DNA of 64,000 nucleotides, taken from positions 1 to 64,000 of the forward strand of contig JALQPE010000390.1 of assembly GCA_030407315.1 (NCBI GenBank), given 5' to 3'. The notes under the pieces were generated by a model, which did no database searches, was not told the DNA's origin, and saw nothing but the letters and a program-made list of their open reading frames with translations. This DNA is from Asparagopsis taxiformis. Taxonomy: Eukaryota > Rhodophyta > Florideophyceae > Bonnemaisoniales > Bonnemaisoniaceae. Positions 31,577-42,935 of the stretch are shown here, piece by piece. Each line of letters opens with the position of its first letter. Position 1 is the first letter of the stretch. Made by a program: the position numbers and the translations under genes.

Positions 31577-33135
31577 TCAACCATCCTCCATTACGCCAAA
31601 ACCGTTATCAGCAGTGGCTGCATGGCGCCCCTCCGTGCCCCCATACTGTGGGGCATTGATTTCGACATTCAGGTTTGCACTCAGGTGTCCAGCATATGGG
31701 TCAACGACGAAAAGTTCTGCGCCAATTAGTCCTTGCGCAATCACACAATCCATTACAGCACCGAGGTTTGACGTAATATGCGATTGAATCCAATCCTCGG
31801 ACACTAGAACAAATGATGAGCAGCGGTTTACATCATCAACGACATGAACAATTCCAGACCCCTCTCCGCTTTGCCACACTTCAACAGCCTCTCTCGTCAC
31901 AGTACGGCTTGCAAACACATGCCGTGACTGTGCACTAGTCCGCTGTTAGCTCTCGACAACGTCCGTTTCTTCCCTTGCTTGCGAGCCTTGGAGACAAGAC
32001 ATGCAGTACACCACCATACCAACTAATTGCTGAAAAGCTACCCCCACATATTGACTGTACCGCCTTGTAAACTCCTTCTGCCGTGCACCTCCTTTCCCCT
32101 TCGGTTCATCCAAACACTCCACAGTAGTCACTAGCCAAGCATCCAGGCGCGCCAGCGTTAGTATGCTCGTCTCTATGTCCATTACTTGTTCTGGTCGTAT
32201 CGAATAACCCCTGAAGATGTGCAGCACATTCACAGCTACTCGGTTGTTAAACCATGCATCACCATTCACTTCCATTTCGAAGCTGTCAGGAACCATGCCT
32301 TTGCTGTATCGCAGCTCTGAGAACGGTGCCGTTCGCCACCTCCCCATATCCAAATCACCGTTGCTTTCCTGTTTCAAAAGCTTCTCAGACGCTTCGCGCT
32401 TTTGATCCTCTCGCTCGTCCATCTCAGCTCGCGTCGTCAGCATCGTGCATCTAGACATTAATTTCGTGTACCCCAGCGAACCGAACAATCTGTCCCTCGC
32501 ATTACGCTTCCGTGCACTCATCACGTCGGACAGTTTCTGCGTCACCTTCACTTTCAATTCCTTGCTCCCCGCCACAGCCTCTTGACAGCACACACGCTGC
32601 TCCTCATCGGAAAACACATCACACCACGGACTTTGACGCAGTACGTGTCGCACCAAGTCATTCAGCAGATCACTCTCGTCTCTGTACGAAGGTGTATACC
32701 ACTGCAGATTCTTGATGATGTAGCCCGGAGGGGTAGCAATATATCCTACACCGTTTTCGCTCCAAAGTGTCCCTTCTACCGGCTCTACCTCGATGGTACG
32801 TCCAGTCCAACGTCTCTGCGTTTGTTCCGCTATAGGGTCCAGCTCCATAGTCTCGTTCTTTCACCACTTTGTCAGGTTTTCCTCAACCGCCCTAAGAACT
32901 CCAAGGTATTTCACAGGAATGGCTTTCTGTATTTTCGACTTACCGCCACCGTGATCACTGATTCTACCTGTTCTCGCAATTGCAGTAAGGCTGGCATTTT
33001 CCGCCTGCAGAGTCTTCACCTTAGCCTCCAACGCAAATATCTCCGTGGTGAGCGCCTTGTTTGCTATGTCCTCGCTAAACACTTTTTTTCCAGCTCCGCG
33101 ATCTTCTTCTTCTGCGCATTGATGCGACTCGCCAT
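31577..33135 (-). pseudogene. coiled-coil accessory gene convergent to the Plavaka-like transposase
   Basis: Function is unknown. The likely start is ATG 33135 (MASRINAQKKKIAELEKK). The frame shifts at a run of seven T (A on the coding strand) at 33083-33089, then a long coiled coil continues (EIFALEAKVKTLQAENASL). A TGA at 32861 and a TAA at 31946 interrupt the same frame, the last piece ending at 31577. The middle part (KELKVKVTQKLSDVMSARKR, then a C-terminal helical segment with FTRRYSQYVGVAFQQLVGMV) resembles the F2 protein at 60260-61786 in order and in some residues (HIELRCQVVTSLIKN; LRRSEYSLQFIYILAYGF), so it may be a transposon accessory protein. The 5' LTR of element B lies only 34 bp upstream of the ATG and has probably removed its promoter. 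Confidence 0.5.
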
Positions 33136-33168
33136 TAACTCGATGGATTCCGGCGGATGCAACCTCTC

Positions 33169-33977
33169 TGTGGTGCAATTTAAGTTGGTCGATGGAACCG
33201 ATGCGAGCGCGCGCGTTTACGTTAGTCCGCAAGCATCCGTTTGAGTTAGTTTAGTAAGCGAGCGTACGCGTGGCGCCTTGATTACGTGTCACGGAGCGTC
33301 GAAGCGAGCGCGTGCGCGCGTACGTTGCCACGAAACCGCGAGCCGCGCCACGTGTAGCGATTTCCGCGAATTTCCCTTTATTTCCCTTTTTTGGGTTTTT
33401 TATGACGAAAGTCTTTTTCCCAAAATATTTCCCTTTTTGCGTGCGAGCGTGCGGCCGCCGCCGGCCGGCCACACAAGGACTGCCTGTCCCAAGTAAGTTA
33501 GCTATTAGTGGTCGCATGGCTTCGCACCCTACCAATAAACAGTCAGCACTTTCGCAGCTACGAGTTAAGCGTTGAGCGCGTCGCGAGGACCGATTGCGTT
33601 ACGACGTTGCGTGCGGATTGCTCACGATCGCCGACGTACGTGCGCGCGCGCCGCGTTTACCGACCGTCGAATTGCGTCGCACCGCGAGACCGCGCGTTGC
33701 GTCGCATACCGCTAGGCCAGGGATTTACGACCCCTGCGTGGATCGTGTTGAGCTCGAGTTTACTCGGTGATCTCACCCTGAGATCACGGCTTGCGCCGGC
33801 CCGCGAATCCCGTGTTGCGATCGACCCTGCGCGTTCCGCCGTTGTACCACCCGATCGCCTCCGCGACCGAGCGACGTGCGAAACGCAAGTTCACGAGCGC
33901 GTTACGGTTCAACACGCCCTGACAAGGCAAGCGATTCTAGAACTCTCTTAGTAACCGCCATCCCGGCTGGTCCTACA
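33169..33977 (+). repeat. 5' LTR of element B
   Basis: TGTGGTGCAATTTAAG...GGTCCTACA, 809 bp, paired with the 811-bp 3' LTR. It contains ACCAATAAACAG with a polyadenylation signal near 33533, preceded by GC-rich GGCCGCCGCCGGCCGGCC and AT-rich TTTCCC stretches. I see no clear TATA box. Confidence 0.9.
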
Positions 33978-33979
33978 AC

Positions 33980-33997
33980 TGGTCTCTCGACCTAGAA
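33980..33997 (+). promoter_or_regulatory. primer-binding site of element B
   Basis: TGGTCTCTCGACCTAGAA, two bases after the LTR end and identical to the sites of elements A and C. The host tRNA that pairs with it would end TTCTAGGTCGAGAGACCA. Confidence 0.8.
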
Positions 33998-34553
33998 TTG
34001 CGCGAACCGACGTGCGAACTCAGCGAAGAACAGAAACTCCGCTTGGGGAAACACGGGACGCCAAACCTATCGCTTACTCTAATTCCTCATTTATCCGCTC
34101 GTCGTGCGCGACAGCGAGGGCGATTGACGCGTGCGCGCGTATCGCTATCCCGGAAGCGGTGCTATAGCCTCTCTGGTTTGTATAACTACCCTACCTCTAC
34201 TACGACGATTTGCAGCGCGGAGCGACGCGATCGACGACGCAGCGCGTGCGCGCGCTAGTTCGCAACCCTAACGCGGGTTCGGCGGTGCCGAAAATATTGG
34301 GTTCGCGGACGATCGAGACCCGTCTTTGCGCGTTCCGAGCGAGGAAGAAGCCCTCCTGCGAGCGAACTCGTCCCCCTCACCCCTACTACGCGCGCCCGAT
34401 ACGCAGACAATTTTCGGGAAGCGCTTCCCTTTTTACTTGCCAATTTTTCGACGCGCCGACGCGAGATTTTGACGCGCGCCGAATTCCCCTTTCTCCCTTC
34501 CCATCATCCCTTTTTCCCTTTTCCCTAGGCGACGATCGAACGCGACCGCGCCG

Positions 34554-36584
34554 ATGGATCCATCCGCGCCCGAGCGATCGAACGCGCCGACCGAACCGCC
34601 GCCAGTCGCGTCGCAAACGCACGCAGTCGACGCACTGGTCGCTTCACACATCCCTGACCCTACCGCTTCCCCGTGGCCGCCGCTACCGACGCAAGCGCTC
34701 GCGAGCATTGACGACGACGCGCAAACGTCCGACGATGGCGCCGCAACGAAGCGCGAGGCCGAGTTCCGCGTTTCCGACGTGCACGCCACGCCGTCCGCAA
34801 CGCTTCCGAGCTTGGTTCGACGAGTAGTGGACGACCCTACGTTCCAATGCATGCTCCAGGCAGAAGTCCGAGCGGCTGTGCACCGCGCCATCAAGGGCCA
34901 ATCACGTGGATTGACGGCTCAGATGAGGGCGCAAGTCCACAACCTAATCGTCACTACGATGGACTCCCGCGAGGAGCACAATACCGACCGCGCGAGCGTC
35001 GTTACGCGCGAAAACCGAACGCGAACCGCAGCGCGCGCGACTCCGACGAACTACGCGCGTATCGCGGATCCCGAAGGATGGCTGGAACTGGCGCGCCAGG
35101 ACCTGTCATTCGATGATCACCCGCGCTCGAATAGCGACGACGGACCCGCGCACCCCGGGCTGGTAGAGATCCAGCCGTTGAACGAGCTGTTCACGCGCGC
35201 GCTTTCGTACCGCACGTATCGCTTGCGAAATACGGACCGCGCGTTTAATCGGGAAATCGCGAGCGAATTGGCTAACACCGCGAAGATGGTGCGCCATTCG
35301 ATGCAGGGAGAGAATTTCACGGGCACCGACGGAATCGCGGTACTATCGTTTCTGAAGTACTTCAAGAGCGCATGCGACGACACCGGCGTATCCGAAGGCG
35401 CAGCGCTTCCGATTCTCAAGTATTTCCTGGCCGACGAAGCGCGCGACACGTTCCAAACGTACGTGGGGCGAACGTTCCGAGGAGCGCGCGCGGGCGTCGA
35501 TTCGATTACGTGCTACGCGGAAGCCGTTCAGTGGCTCTTACTAACCTACGCGCGCGAAGGCGACGTTGCGCAAGCGTACCGCGACGTGGCGCAACAAACG
35601 CAAGACCCGAAGGAAACCGAAACGCAATTCGCTACGCGATTACGGCGACGAGCGCTGCGCTGCGGCGATGCGTTTAGCGAGCGAACGCTTGTTTCTATTT
35701 TCGTCGATTGTCTACGCCCCTATGCGCAACACCTCGTGCGGGACGCGCTGTCTCGTGACCCGCGGCGATACACCTTTCGAGAGCTAGTCTCTATGGCGCA
35801 GAGCCACGGGGATACGCACCGAGCGATGACGCCGACGACGAGCGCGCGACCGCTACTGCGACGAACGCCTGCGCTCTACGTAGACGAGGACGAGACACCG
35901 ATGATGCAAGCTCTGACCGTGGGGCACACCCCACCATCAGGTTTCTCATCGCCAAACGTCTCAACCTCCGCCGCGACACCGCACGCTCCGCGCGAACGGA
36001 AGTTCTCGACTCCGAGCCCCATGCGAAGTCCGACCTCGCTTGGCACTCCTTCGTCGAATTACCGCACGCCACGCTCGCGCGACGCCTCGCCCGCCGACCG
36101 CCCACGACGCACTGCGCATACCGACGACCGGGAACGCGAACGCGCGGGACCGTACACGGCGCACATACCGCGCGCGACTTACCCACCGCCTATCGTGAGG
36201 CAGACGGCACCGGCCGACACGTCTCGCACGGCGGCGTTCCGATGCCTGATATGCAGGAAGTTCGGGCACCCGATGGTGAATTGCCCACTGCTCTCGTCCG
36301 AGCAGCAGGCCGCGATTCGCGAAATGCATAGCCACGCGCGCCTAACGCCCGAAGAACTGAACCTGCAGCGCAACGTTCAGCTCTTCGAAGTCTCCGCGCA
36401 CGCCGACGCGAACGAGAGCGAGCGACAGCGCGTCGACGGCAACGAGCGAACGCGCGAAAACGAGGGCGCACGCGAGCGCGAAAACGATCGGACGCGCGAA
36501 TACGACGCGCATGACAGCGAGCAGCTCACGCCCCACTCGGTTCGTTTTGCAGAAGACCCGGGAAACGCCTACGAGGAGCCGTAG
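34554..36584 (+). CDS. gag: Gag polyprotein of element B
   Basis: Structural protein of the retrotransposon particle, 676 residues, intact. The ATG at 34554 (MDPSAPERSNAP) follows a 556-bp GC-rich leader after the primer-binding site. A Pro/Ala-rich N-terminus leads to a Gag core (about 240-420) with GTDGIAVLSFLKYFKSACDD, FLADEARDTFQTYVG and ETQFATRLRRRALRCGDAF. This core parallels the Gag of elements A and C. A long Arg/Ser/Thr/Pro-rich linker follows, then a CCHC zinc knuckle CLICRKFGHPMVNC at about residue 563, and an Arg/Glu-rich charged tail. The stop at 36584 separates it from protease, which is in another frame. Confidence 0.9.
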   Translation: MDPSAPERSNAPTEPPPVASQTHAVDALVASHIPDPTASPWPPLPTQALASIDDDAQTSDDGAATKREAEFRVSDVHATPSATLPSLVRRVVDDPTFQCMLQAEVRAAVHRAIKGQSRGLTAQMRAQVHNLIVTTMDSREEHNTDRASVVTRENRTRTAARATPTNYARIADPEGWLELARQDLSFDDHPRSNSDDGPAHPGLVEIQPLNELFTRALSYRTYRLRNTDRAFNREIASELANTAKMVRHSMQGENFTGTDGIAVLSFLKYFKSACDDTGVSEGAALPILKYFLADEARDTFQTYVGRTFRGARAGVDSITCYAEAVQWLLLTYAREGDVAQAYRDVAQQTQDPKETETQFATRLRRRALRCGDAFSERTLVSIFVDCLRPYAQHLVRDALSRDPRRYTFRELVSMAQSHGDTHRAMTPTTSARPLLRRTPALYVDEDETPMMQALTVGHTPPSGFSSPNVSTSAATPHAPRERKFSTPSPMRSPTSLGTPSSNYRTPRSRDASPADRPRRTAHTDDRERERAGPYTAHIPRATYPPPIVRQTAPADTSRTAAFRCLICRKFGHPMVNCPLLSSEQQAAIREMHSHARLTPEELNLQRNVQLFEVSAHADANESERQRVDGNERTRENEGARERENDRTREYDAHDSEQLTPHSVRFAEDPGNAYEEP

Positions 36585-36599
36585 CGGGTGGGCCGGCTC

Positions 36600-37585
36600 C
36601 TCCTCACTCAACGGATACGCGACGCGCGACGACGCAACCACCGCGCGAAAAACCGCCTCCGTTACCACCCGAAACAGTGGTCCTGTTTCAGACCCCTACC
36701 GCGAACTACAAACTCGAGACCCGCGTCGGGTATAATCAACGCACGGCCACCGCGGTGACCGCCGTGCTTGATACTGGCGCAGGCCCGAGCCTCATTCGCG
36801 AAAACGTACTAGGCGCCGACTGGAAGCGCCACGCTACGCCGCCGACGCTGCGCTGCGTGATTATCGACGCGAACGGACGACGCCTCGCGCCAAACGCGTC
36901 GCTGCGACTTAGCGTTTTTCTAGGTGCCCGAGCGCATCTCCAAACCTTCTTGGTGATGCCACGCTTATCCGTCCCATGTATCTTGGGAGCGGACTTCATC
37001 GACCGCGTAGTCGAAATTATCTACACTGGGCGTTGCGAACCCGCTATGGCGACCACGTCCCGATGCTTCCGCGTACGCCGACGAAACCGCGCCGCGCGCC
37101 GACCGCGAAGACGACCCGACCCACAAGCTTCGCGCCTATTCGCGCTGCGCGCCGCACATCGATTCCGCCGAACGCGACGCGAGCGATCGACGTTACCACG
37201 AGCGCTGAAGGGCGCTGCATCATAGTTCCCGCAACTAACCTCTACGCGCAGAAACTACTCCGTTTAACCAACGGGGAGACGATGGTTCGAAGGAATGTAC
37301 CCTTCCGAGTACAGGTACACAACGCTGGCACTCGTCTACAAGTATTGCCCAAAGGCATGAAGGTAGGCACCGCCGTGCCCAACCCCGTGGGGTGTCTACA
37401 AGTCGCTCAGGAAGCGCCGGACCCGCAAGACCGACCGCCCGACGACGCGACGCAACGTTACGACACCGCCGGACCCGCGCGAGACCGACGAAATTGCGAG
37501 CGCGACGCCGCCTTGGGAAGAACTCTTACGCGCGGCGCTACGCGACGAGCGAGTAGACGACGACCTGCACGCGGAAATTATCGAG
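36600..37585 (+). pseudogene. aspartic protease and linker of element B, two compensating frameshifts
   Basis: Protease region of Pol. It reads TAVLDTGAGPSLIRENVLGA near 36755-36815, with the D-T-G-A active site, then DANGRRLAPNASL and CILGADFIDR near 36975. The frame is lost near 37030-37060, and homology continues in the +2 frame through a linker like those of elements A and C (NLYAQKLLRLTNGETMV, LPKGMKVGTAVPNP, to about 37400). It returns to the original frame by about 37480 (TPPWEELLRAALRDERVDDD), which leads directly into RT. The frame has no good ATG of its own, so Pol was probably made by frameshifting or readthrough from Gag. The active site is intact but the C-terminal linker is out of frame in this copy. 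Confidence 0.75.
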
Positions 37586-40501
37586 ATGCTACGAAAGCAT
37601 GAGCGCATGTGGAGCGGCACGCTGGGAGCCATTCACGCGACGGAGCACCGTATCGAGCTGGTTCCGGGGGCGACCCCCGTGAACCAACCGCCGTATCGCG
37701 CCGGACACGCGTCGCGCGAAATTATCCGTACGCAAGTGGAGAAGATGCTCCGCGCTGGAGTAATCGAACCCGCTACGTCGGAATGGGCGAGCCCGGTCGT
37801 GGTCGTGCCTAAGAAGTACGGGACCTCCCGCTTCTGCATCGACTACCGCCGCTTGAACGCCGCCACCGTGAAGGACGCGTACCCGATTCCGCGCATGGAC
37901 GATTGCGTCGATTCGCTCGGTAACGCGACAGTTTTCACGACGCTGGACTGCAACTCGGGATACTGGCAAATCCCAGTAGCGCACGCCGACCGCGATAAGA
38001 CTACGTTTACGTCGCACGTCGGTACGTACCGCTTTCGCCGCATGCCTTTCGGACTTTCGAACGCGCCCGCGACGTTTCAGCGCGCGCTCGACATTTTGCT
38101 CGCGAACGTGAAGTGGCAACATTGCCTTGTCTACCTGGATGACGTAATCATCTTCTCCGCCGACGTAAACGCGCACGTGCACCACGTCGACGAGATACTG
38201 GGAATCCTCGGACGCGCAGGCGTTTCGCTAAAATTCGCGAAGACCGAGTTCTTCAAGCGCTCGGTGGACTACCTGGGACATACTATTTCGCCTGGGAAGC
38301 TCTCCGTACCGACGACGAAGTGCGACGCGCTGCGCGATGCGACGTACCCGACGACGAAGACGCAGCTGCGAAGTTTCCTAGGAACTTGCAACGTGTACCG
38401 CCGATTCGTCGAGAAATTCGCGTTCGTCGCGGCGCCGCTTACGCAGTTGCTAAAGAAGGACCAAGGAGACAACTTACCCGCGCCGACGCCGGAGCAAACG
38501 CGCGCGTTCGAATCATTGCGACAAGCGATGTTGTCTCCGCCAATCCTCCGTCTACCGCGCGAAGGACACCCGTATGTGCTCGATACAGACGCGTCGCAAG
38601 GGCAAATCGGATGCGCGCTACTTCAGCTAGACGCGGACGACGACGTACTACATCCAGTCGGATACTGGTCGCGCACGCTTAACGACGCGGAGCGCAACTA
38701 TTCGACGACGGAACGCGAATGCCTCGCAGTCGTATGGGCAGTCTTGCTATTACGCGCATACTTGGAAGGACGAAAGTTCACGGTTCGCACCGACCATAAT
38801 TCGTTGCGTTGGATCCTGAACATGACGTCCGCGGAAGGACGACTCGCGCGCTGGAGATTGCGACTCGCCGAGTTCGAATTCGACGTCGAATACAAGAAGG
38901 GAAAACGCCACGTTATCGCCGACGCGCTCTCGCGAATGGCCACGCGAAGCTGCGACGAGACGGAAATACCGGACGAGATACCCTGTTTCGGCGCCGCGAA
39001 CATCGTCGAACCGCACGCGAACGCATGCGACCGAACCGACGCTGCGCTATTATGCGACTACGCAGAATACTACCCGAGCTTGGCCTGCCTACTGGCAACT
39101 CGGTCGTGTATCGAGCCGCCCGTATCCACTGACGAGTGGATTCGCGAACAGGCGACGGACGAATTCTGCCAGAACGCGAGACGCGACGTCGAAACCGCGC
39201 CGCGTTCGCGCTTCCATCTGTCCCCCGACGGGATACTAATGAGGACCGCTCCGCTCGACGACGCGACGCAGATAGTTGTGCCCGAAGCGATAAAAGGACG
39301 TATTCTGCGAGCGAACCATTACGCGGTAACTGCAGGGCACCCGGGCGCGCGACGCATGTACGACGCAATTCGACGCGCGTATTACTGGCCGATGATGAGC
39401 GTAGACGTCTACACCACGGTGAGACAATGCGATGCGTGCGCGCGCAACCGCGTTACGCAATATCGCCATACGAACGCCCTGAAGCTATTCCCCGCTACGC
39501 GCCCGCTCGAAGACGTCGCTATCGATATTCTGGGACCGCTGCCCGAGACCCCGCGCCAACGCCGCTTCGTACTCGTAATCGCCGATCGCTACAGCAAGCT
39601 CTGTCGACTCATCGCGCTCGGACGCGTATCCGCGCTCGCCGTCGCAAAAGCGTTTTGCCGAGATTGGGTCTTCGTTTACGGACCGCCGCGCACGCTACTT
39701 TCAGATAACGGACCGCAGTTCCGCTCGAAGCTGTTTCAGGAAACGTGCGCGCTAATGGGAACGCGTAACATCTTCACGACTACCTATCACCCGCAATCGA
39801 ACGGGCAAGTCGAGCGCATGAACCGCACCATCGTCGCGACGCTGCGCCATTACGTCGACGAAGAGCGAAAGAATTGGGACGAGCACCTAGACGCGCTGGC
39901 GTACGCATACAATCGCGCGATACACCGCTCGACGAATACGTCGCCGTTCGAACTTACGCTCACGCGCTACCCCGTATCGCTGGGGACGGAGCAGGTCGAC
40001 ACGATTCGCAGCACGCCGTTCCTCCGCATGGAGTTTCTCGCGAAGCTATCCGACGCGTACGCGCGCGCAGCGAACGCGTTGAAGAAAGCGCAGGCGAGAT
40101 ACAAACGCGACTTCGACCGCGGCGCACGCACGGTGAACAAGAGCATCAAGGTTGGCGACCAAGTATATCTGGACACTCGCGCGGGAGCGACGACACGAAC
40201 GCAGCGCGACGACGGAACGCGCCCTTCGAAGTTGGACTATCCCGTGTCGGGACCCTTCCCGGTCACAAGCTGCCGCGGGCACACTTACGAAATCATAATC
40301 GACGGCGTGCCCGAACTCGTCAGCTCCGACCGTATTCGCCTAGCACCGCGCAACGCGACGCGCGCGCCGGTTACGCCAAGCGGCGAAGAAGGGGGACTGA
40401 AGCGGAGGACACAAGCGACGCAGCGCGACGTGACGAACGCGTACTCGAGGACGCACGCAAGGTCAATCCTGAAGCAGGATACGGGACGCGGGAGTTCATG
40501 A
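37586..40501 (+). CDS. pol: Pol of element B: reverse transcriptase, RNase H, integrase
   Basis: The frame copies element RNA to DNA and inserts it. It is uninterrupted for 971 residues from ATG 37586 and continues upstream to about 37480. In order: RT with WASPVVVVPKKYGTSRFCID, MPFGLSNAPATFQRALDILL and the catalytic CLVYLDDVIIFS (near 38125); RNase H with VLDTDASQGQIGCALLQ and TERECLAVVWAV; integrase with HHCC (ANHYAVTAGHPG ... CDACARNR), then the DDE triad in AIDILGPL (near 39520), LLSDNGPQF (near 39705) and NGQVERMNR (near 39808). The C-terminal GPFPVTSCRGHTYEIIIDGV resembles the integrase C-terminal beta domain. This is the best preserved Pol of the window. The chromodomain follows in another frame. 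Confidence 0.93.
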   Translation: MLRKHERMWSGTLGAIHATEHRIELVPGATPVNQPPYRAGHASREIIRTQVEKMLRAGVIEPATSEWASPVVVVPKKYGTSRFCIDYRRLNAATVKDAYPIPRMDDCVDSLGNATVFTTLDCNSGYWQIPVAHADRDKTTFTSHVGTYRFRRMPFGLSNAPATFQRALDILLANVKWQHCLVYLDDVIIFSADVNAHVHHVDEILGILGRAGVSLKFAKTEFFKRSVDYLGHTISPGKLSVPTTKCDALRDATYPTTKTQLRSFLGTCNVYRRFVEKFAFVAAPLTQLLKKDQGDNLPAPTPEQTRAFESLRQAMLSPPILRLPREGHPYVLDTDASQGQIGCALLQLDADDDVLHPVGYWSRTLNDAERNYSTTERECLAVVWAVLLLRAYLEGRKFTVRTDHNSLRWILNMTSAEGRLARWRLRLAEFEFDVEYKKGKRHVIADALSRMATRSCDETEIPDEIPCFGAANIVEPHANACDRTDAALLCDYAEYYPSLACLLATRSCIEPPVSTDEWIREQATDEFCQNARRDVETAPRSRFHLSPDGILMRTAPLDDATQIVVPEAIKGRILRANHYAVTAGHPGARRMYDAIRRAYYWPMMSVDVYTTVRQCDACARNRVTQYRHTNALKLFPATRPLEDVAIDILGPLPETPRQRRFVLVIADRYSKLCRLIALGRVSALAVAKAFCRDWVFVYGPPRTLLSDNGPQFRSKLFQETCALMGTRNIFTTTYHPQSNGQVERMNRTIVATLRHYVDEERKNWDEHLDALAYAYNRAIHRSTNTSPFELTLTRYPVSLGTEQVDTIRSTPFLRMEFLAKLSDAYARAANALKKAQARYKRDFDRGARTVNKSIKVGDQVYLDTRAGATTRTQRDDGTRPSKLDYPVSGPFPVTSCRGHTYEIIIDGVPELVSSDRIRLAPRNATRAPVTPSGEEGGLKRRTQATQRDVTNAYSRTHARSILKQDTGRGSS

Positions 40502-40818
40502 TTGACAGATTGACGGCTGAAGGTGTCGACGACACCGGAGCGCCCGTATTCCGTGTACGCTGGAAGGGCTTCTCTCCGCGCGACGACACTTGGGAGCCCG
40601 AAAGTTCGTTACCCGCGCCCATCGTTGCCCGTTTCCGCCGCGACCGCGGACGCTCCGCCTCTGAAAACACTGCGCGCAACACCGAGATTGACGCCACGTC
40701 ACCGCGCAATCGTAGAAAGCGACCGGCACGCGGCGACGCCCCACGTATAACGCCACCTAGCCGCGCGAGCGCGCGCATCGCGAGTCGACGAACGCCTTCG
40801 CATGCACCGCGCAACTGA
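40440..40818 (+). pseudogene. chromodomain of element B Pol, shifted by a frameshift
   Basis: This segment reads MIDRLTAEGVDDTGAPVFRV, RWKGFSPRDDTWEPESSL (about 40498-40605), a typical chromodomain core with the aromatic positions W, Y/F and W. Such domains in integrases bind methylated histones and steer integration to heterochromatin. The frame is +2 relative to the RT-integrase frame, so a frameshift lies between about 40380 and 40500. A basic tail rich in Arg/Pro/Thr follows to the stop at 40818. The sequence is that of the chromodomain in element A (VKWVGYRNPTWEP) with substitutions. Confidence 0.8.
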
Positions 40819-42906
40819 CGCGCGGAACGGGGCTGAACACGCCAGTTCCGCCCAGCGGAACCGACGCGTAGATAAACACGCGGGCCAAGCCTCCCATCGC
40901 CACCTGTCGTCGCACGCCGCGCAGCTGCGCCACCGTTTGCCACGCAATTGTTCCCATCGTATGCCGCGCAACCGTTCGACGCAACGCGACCGCGCTTGAC
41001 CGACGCCACGCAATCGCGTTCATCTTTCGCCGCGCAATCGCCAAGCGTCACATCGCCGCGCTACCACGCAATCGTTTTCACCGCGCAACCGTCGCTTGTC
41101 GTTTTGCCGCGCAACCGCGCCACCGTATGCCGCGCAACCGTTCGACGCAACGCGACCGACGCCACGCAATCGCGTTCGTCTTTCGCCGCGCAATCGCCGC
41201 ATCGCCGCCTGTCGCGTAGCCGTTGTCGTCACCGCACAACCGTCGCATTCCACCGTCCGTCTTCCGCTCCTGCACGAACCCAAGCGGCAACCGTAGCCGG
41301 GAGTCCATGTGCCGCTCGCTTCCCATCCCCCATGCCGACAACGCCAGAATCCCCAGGAGTGGGCACGCCCGACAGCGCAATTACGCGCGAAAAAGGGAGG
41401 CGCGCACACCGGATTGGTCGTTGCGGGGGAGGGATTGGCCCATACAGCATGGCCATTTACGGGGCTGGAAGATTATAGGCCGAAAAACGAGCCGAGGCCG
41501 GGGCAGGCCAAAAATGGACGGCGCCGATCTGCCCTGACGCCGTGGCGAGATGCTTCCTGATGGCACCCCCGGATTGGCTGTTCACATACGCGCGCACGCG
41601 ACGAACCATACGGGTGGCAGGGAACGACGCAGAATACCAGCAAACGAAAGCCTCCGCTGGAAAGGGGGATGCCACCCACACGCCCGTCCTCTTCGTCCAG
41701 GAAGGCCATGGCGAACCCCAAACCCCCGGGGGCGGGACCCCACCTAGACGCTCGCTAAAAACCAGAGCATTAGAAACCCAGTCCCCGAGACGCGAACGAA
41801 GCGCGTCGAAACGCGACGAAGCGCGTCGAAGCGCGTCGAAGCGCGACGAAGCGCAAACGAAACGCGACGAAGCGCGAACGAAAGGCGGACGAAATGCGAA
41901 CGAAACGCGACGAAACGCGAACGAAAACGCGACGAACGCGCGACGATAAGCACGACGAGAACGCGCCCGTTCTATATGCCTACCGGCCAGCAGCTCTATC
42001 CCCCTCTCTCCCGCCTCGCCCTACGCGCCCCAACCGCGTCGCTCGCGAATCCGAGCGTCGACGCGGTCACTGGGCAAACACCGCTTCAAGCGGCGACTCG
42101 CGCGACGAAACTCGCACCGAACCGTGGCTAGTAGCTCCCCGACCGGACGTCCGCACGGCACTCCGAGGAGCCGCTGGACGCAGCCGCAGTCGCGCGCGGT
42201 ACACCGTCGAGCCTACGCATGCGCCGCAAACGCAATTCGCGCCGCGCGTACGAAAGGAAGGATGGCCAAGGCGAAGTTAACAAAACACAAGAGGTTTAAT
42301 CAAGGGAGTAGAATGGACTACCGGCTAGCTCGGATGTGGACGAAGAAGCTCACTCACGTGCGTTATCCTCGCGGCGCGTGCGTCGGCTCGAAGAACTGCC
42401 CGTTGCGCCGCGCGCGCGAGCACGACTTGAAGCCGTGTCTGCTTGGTGATTGCGTCGTCGCTCGGAATTCAGCACGCGGACGACGCGCCCGTCTTGCACG
42501 CCGAGACGCAAAGGAGGAACGCCGGGACGTGTAGCCGCTGCGGCCGCCGCGCGAGTGCGAGTCGTGGGACGCGCACCACCGCGACCAGCCCCGTCGCTTC
42601 CCACCGCGACCGACGCATCACCTTCCCGTTCCGCTCCCTCGTTAAGACCGCTGACCGACTGCGTCTCGCTGTTAGACACCACCCCGCCGCGGACGTTTCG
42701 GGCGACCGCTGCACTAAGCCAACGATATCATTCAGCGTCGTGCCGAGGCGATGCGTGCGTTCGATCGTATCCTGGATCCTACGAACGGTCTCCCGTTCAC
42801 CTGCAGTATACACCCGACGCACCGCAGCAACACGCTCCGCGCCCCGTTGACGTTCGCCCGCGAGATCCGCTTCGACATCGCTAAGCGCGCGTTCCGCCCG
42901 TTCCTG
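40819..42906 (+). other. repeat-rich non-coding region of element B
   Basis: No convincing gene. From about 40900 to 41250 CGCAACCG/CGCAATCG words recur with GCCGCGCAA and GACGCAACGCGACC. From about 41790 to 41945 short direct repeats of the form GAAGCGCGTCGAAGCGCGAC occur. Open frames here are long only because of the GC-rich composition. The position matches the repeat region of element A (11773-13640). Confidence 0.5.
40900..41260 (+). repeat. CGCAACCG-type short-word repeat cluster in element B
   Basis: Short degenerate words such as CCGCGCAACCG, CCACGCAATCG and CGACGCAACGCGACC recur with irregular spacing. Longer blocks repeat once (for example CCGTATGCCGCGCAACCGTT-like at about 40960 and 41125). 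Confidence 0.6.
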
Positions 42907-42935
42907 CTACTTCGGCGCATGCGCCGAAGTAGCAG
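42904..42935. repeat. 32-bp perfect palindrome over the end of the antisense gene
   Basis: CTGCTACTTCGGCGCA is followed at once by its exact complement. The palindrome covers the TAG stop of the antisense gene (42907-42909) and its last codons. It could fold as an RNA hairpin at the 3' end of that transcript. Confidence 0.85.

Noticed and set aside
42124..42534. 136-residue basic open frame in element B
   Set aside because: Lies in the GC-rich repeat region, where overlapping frames on both strands are open by composition.
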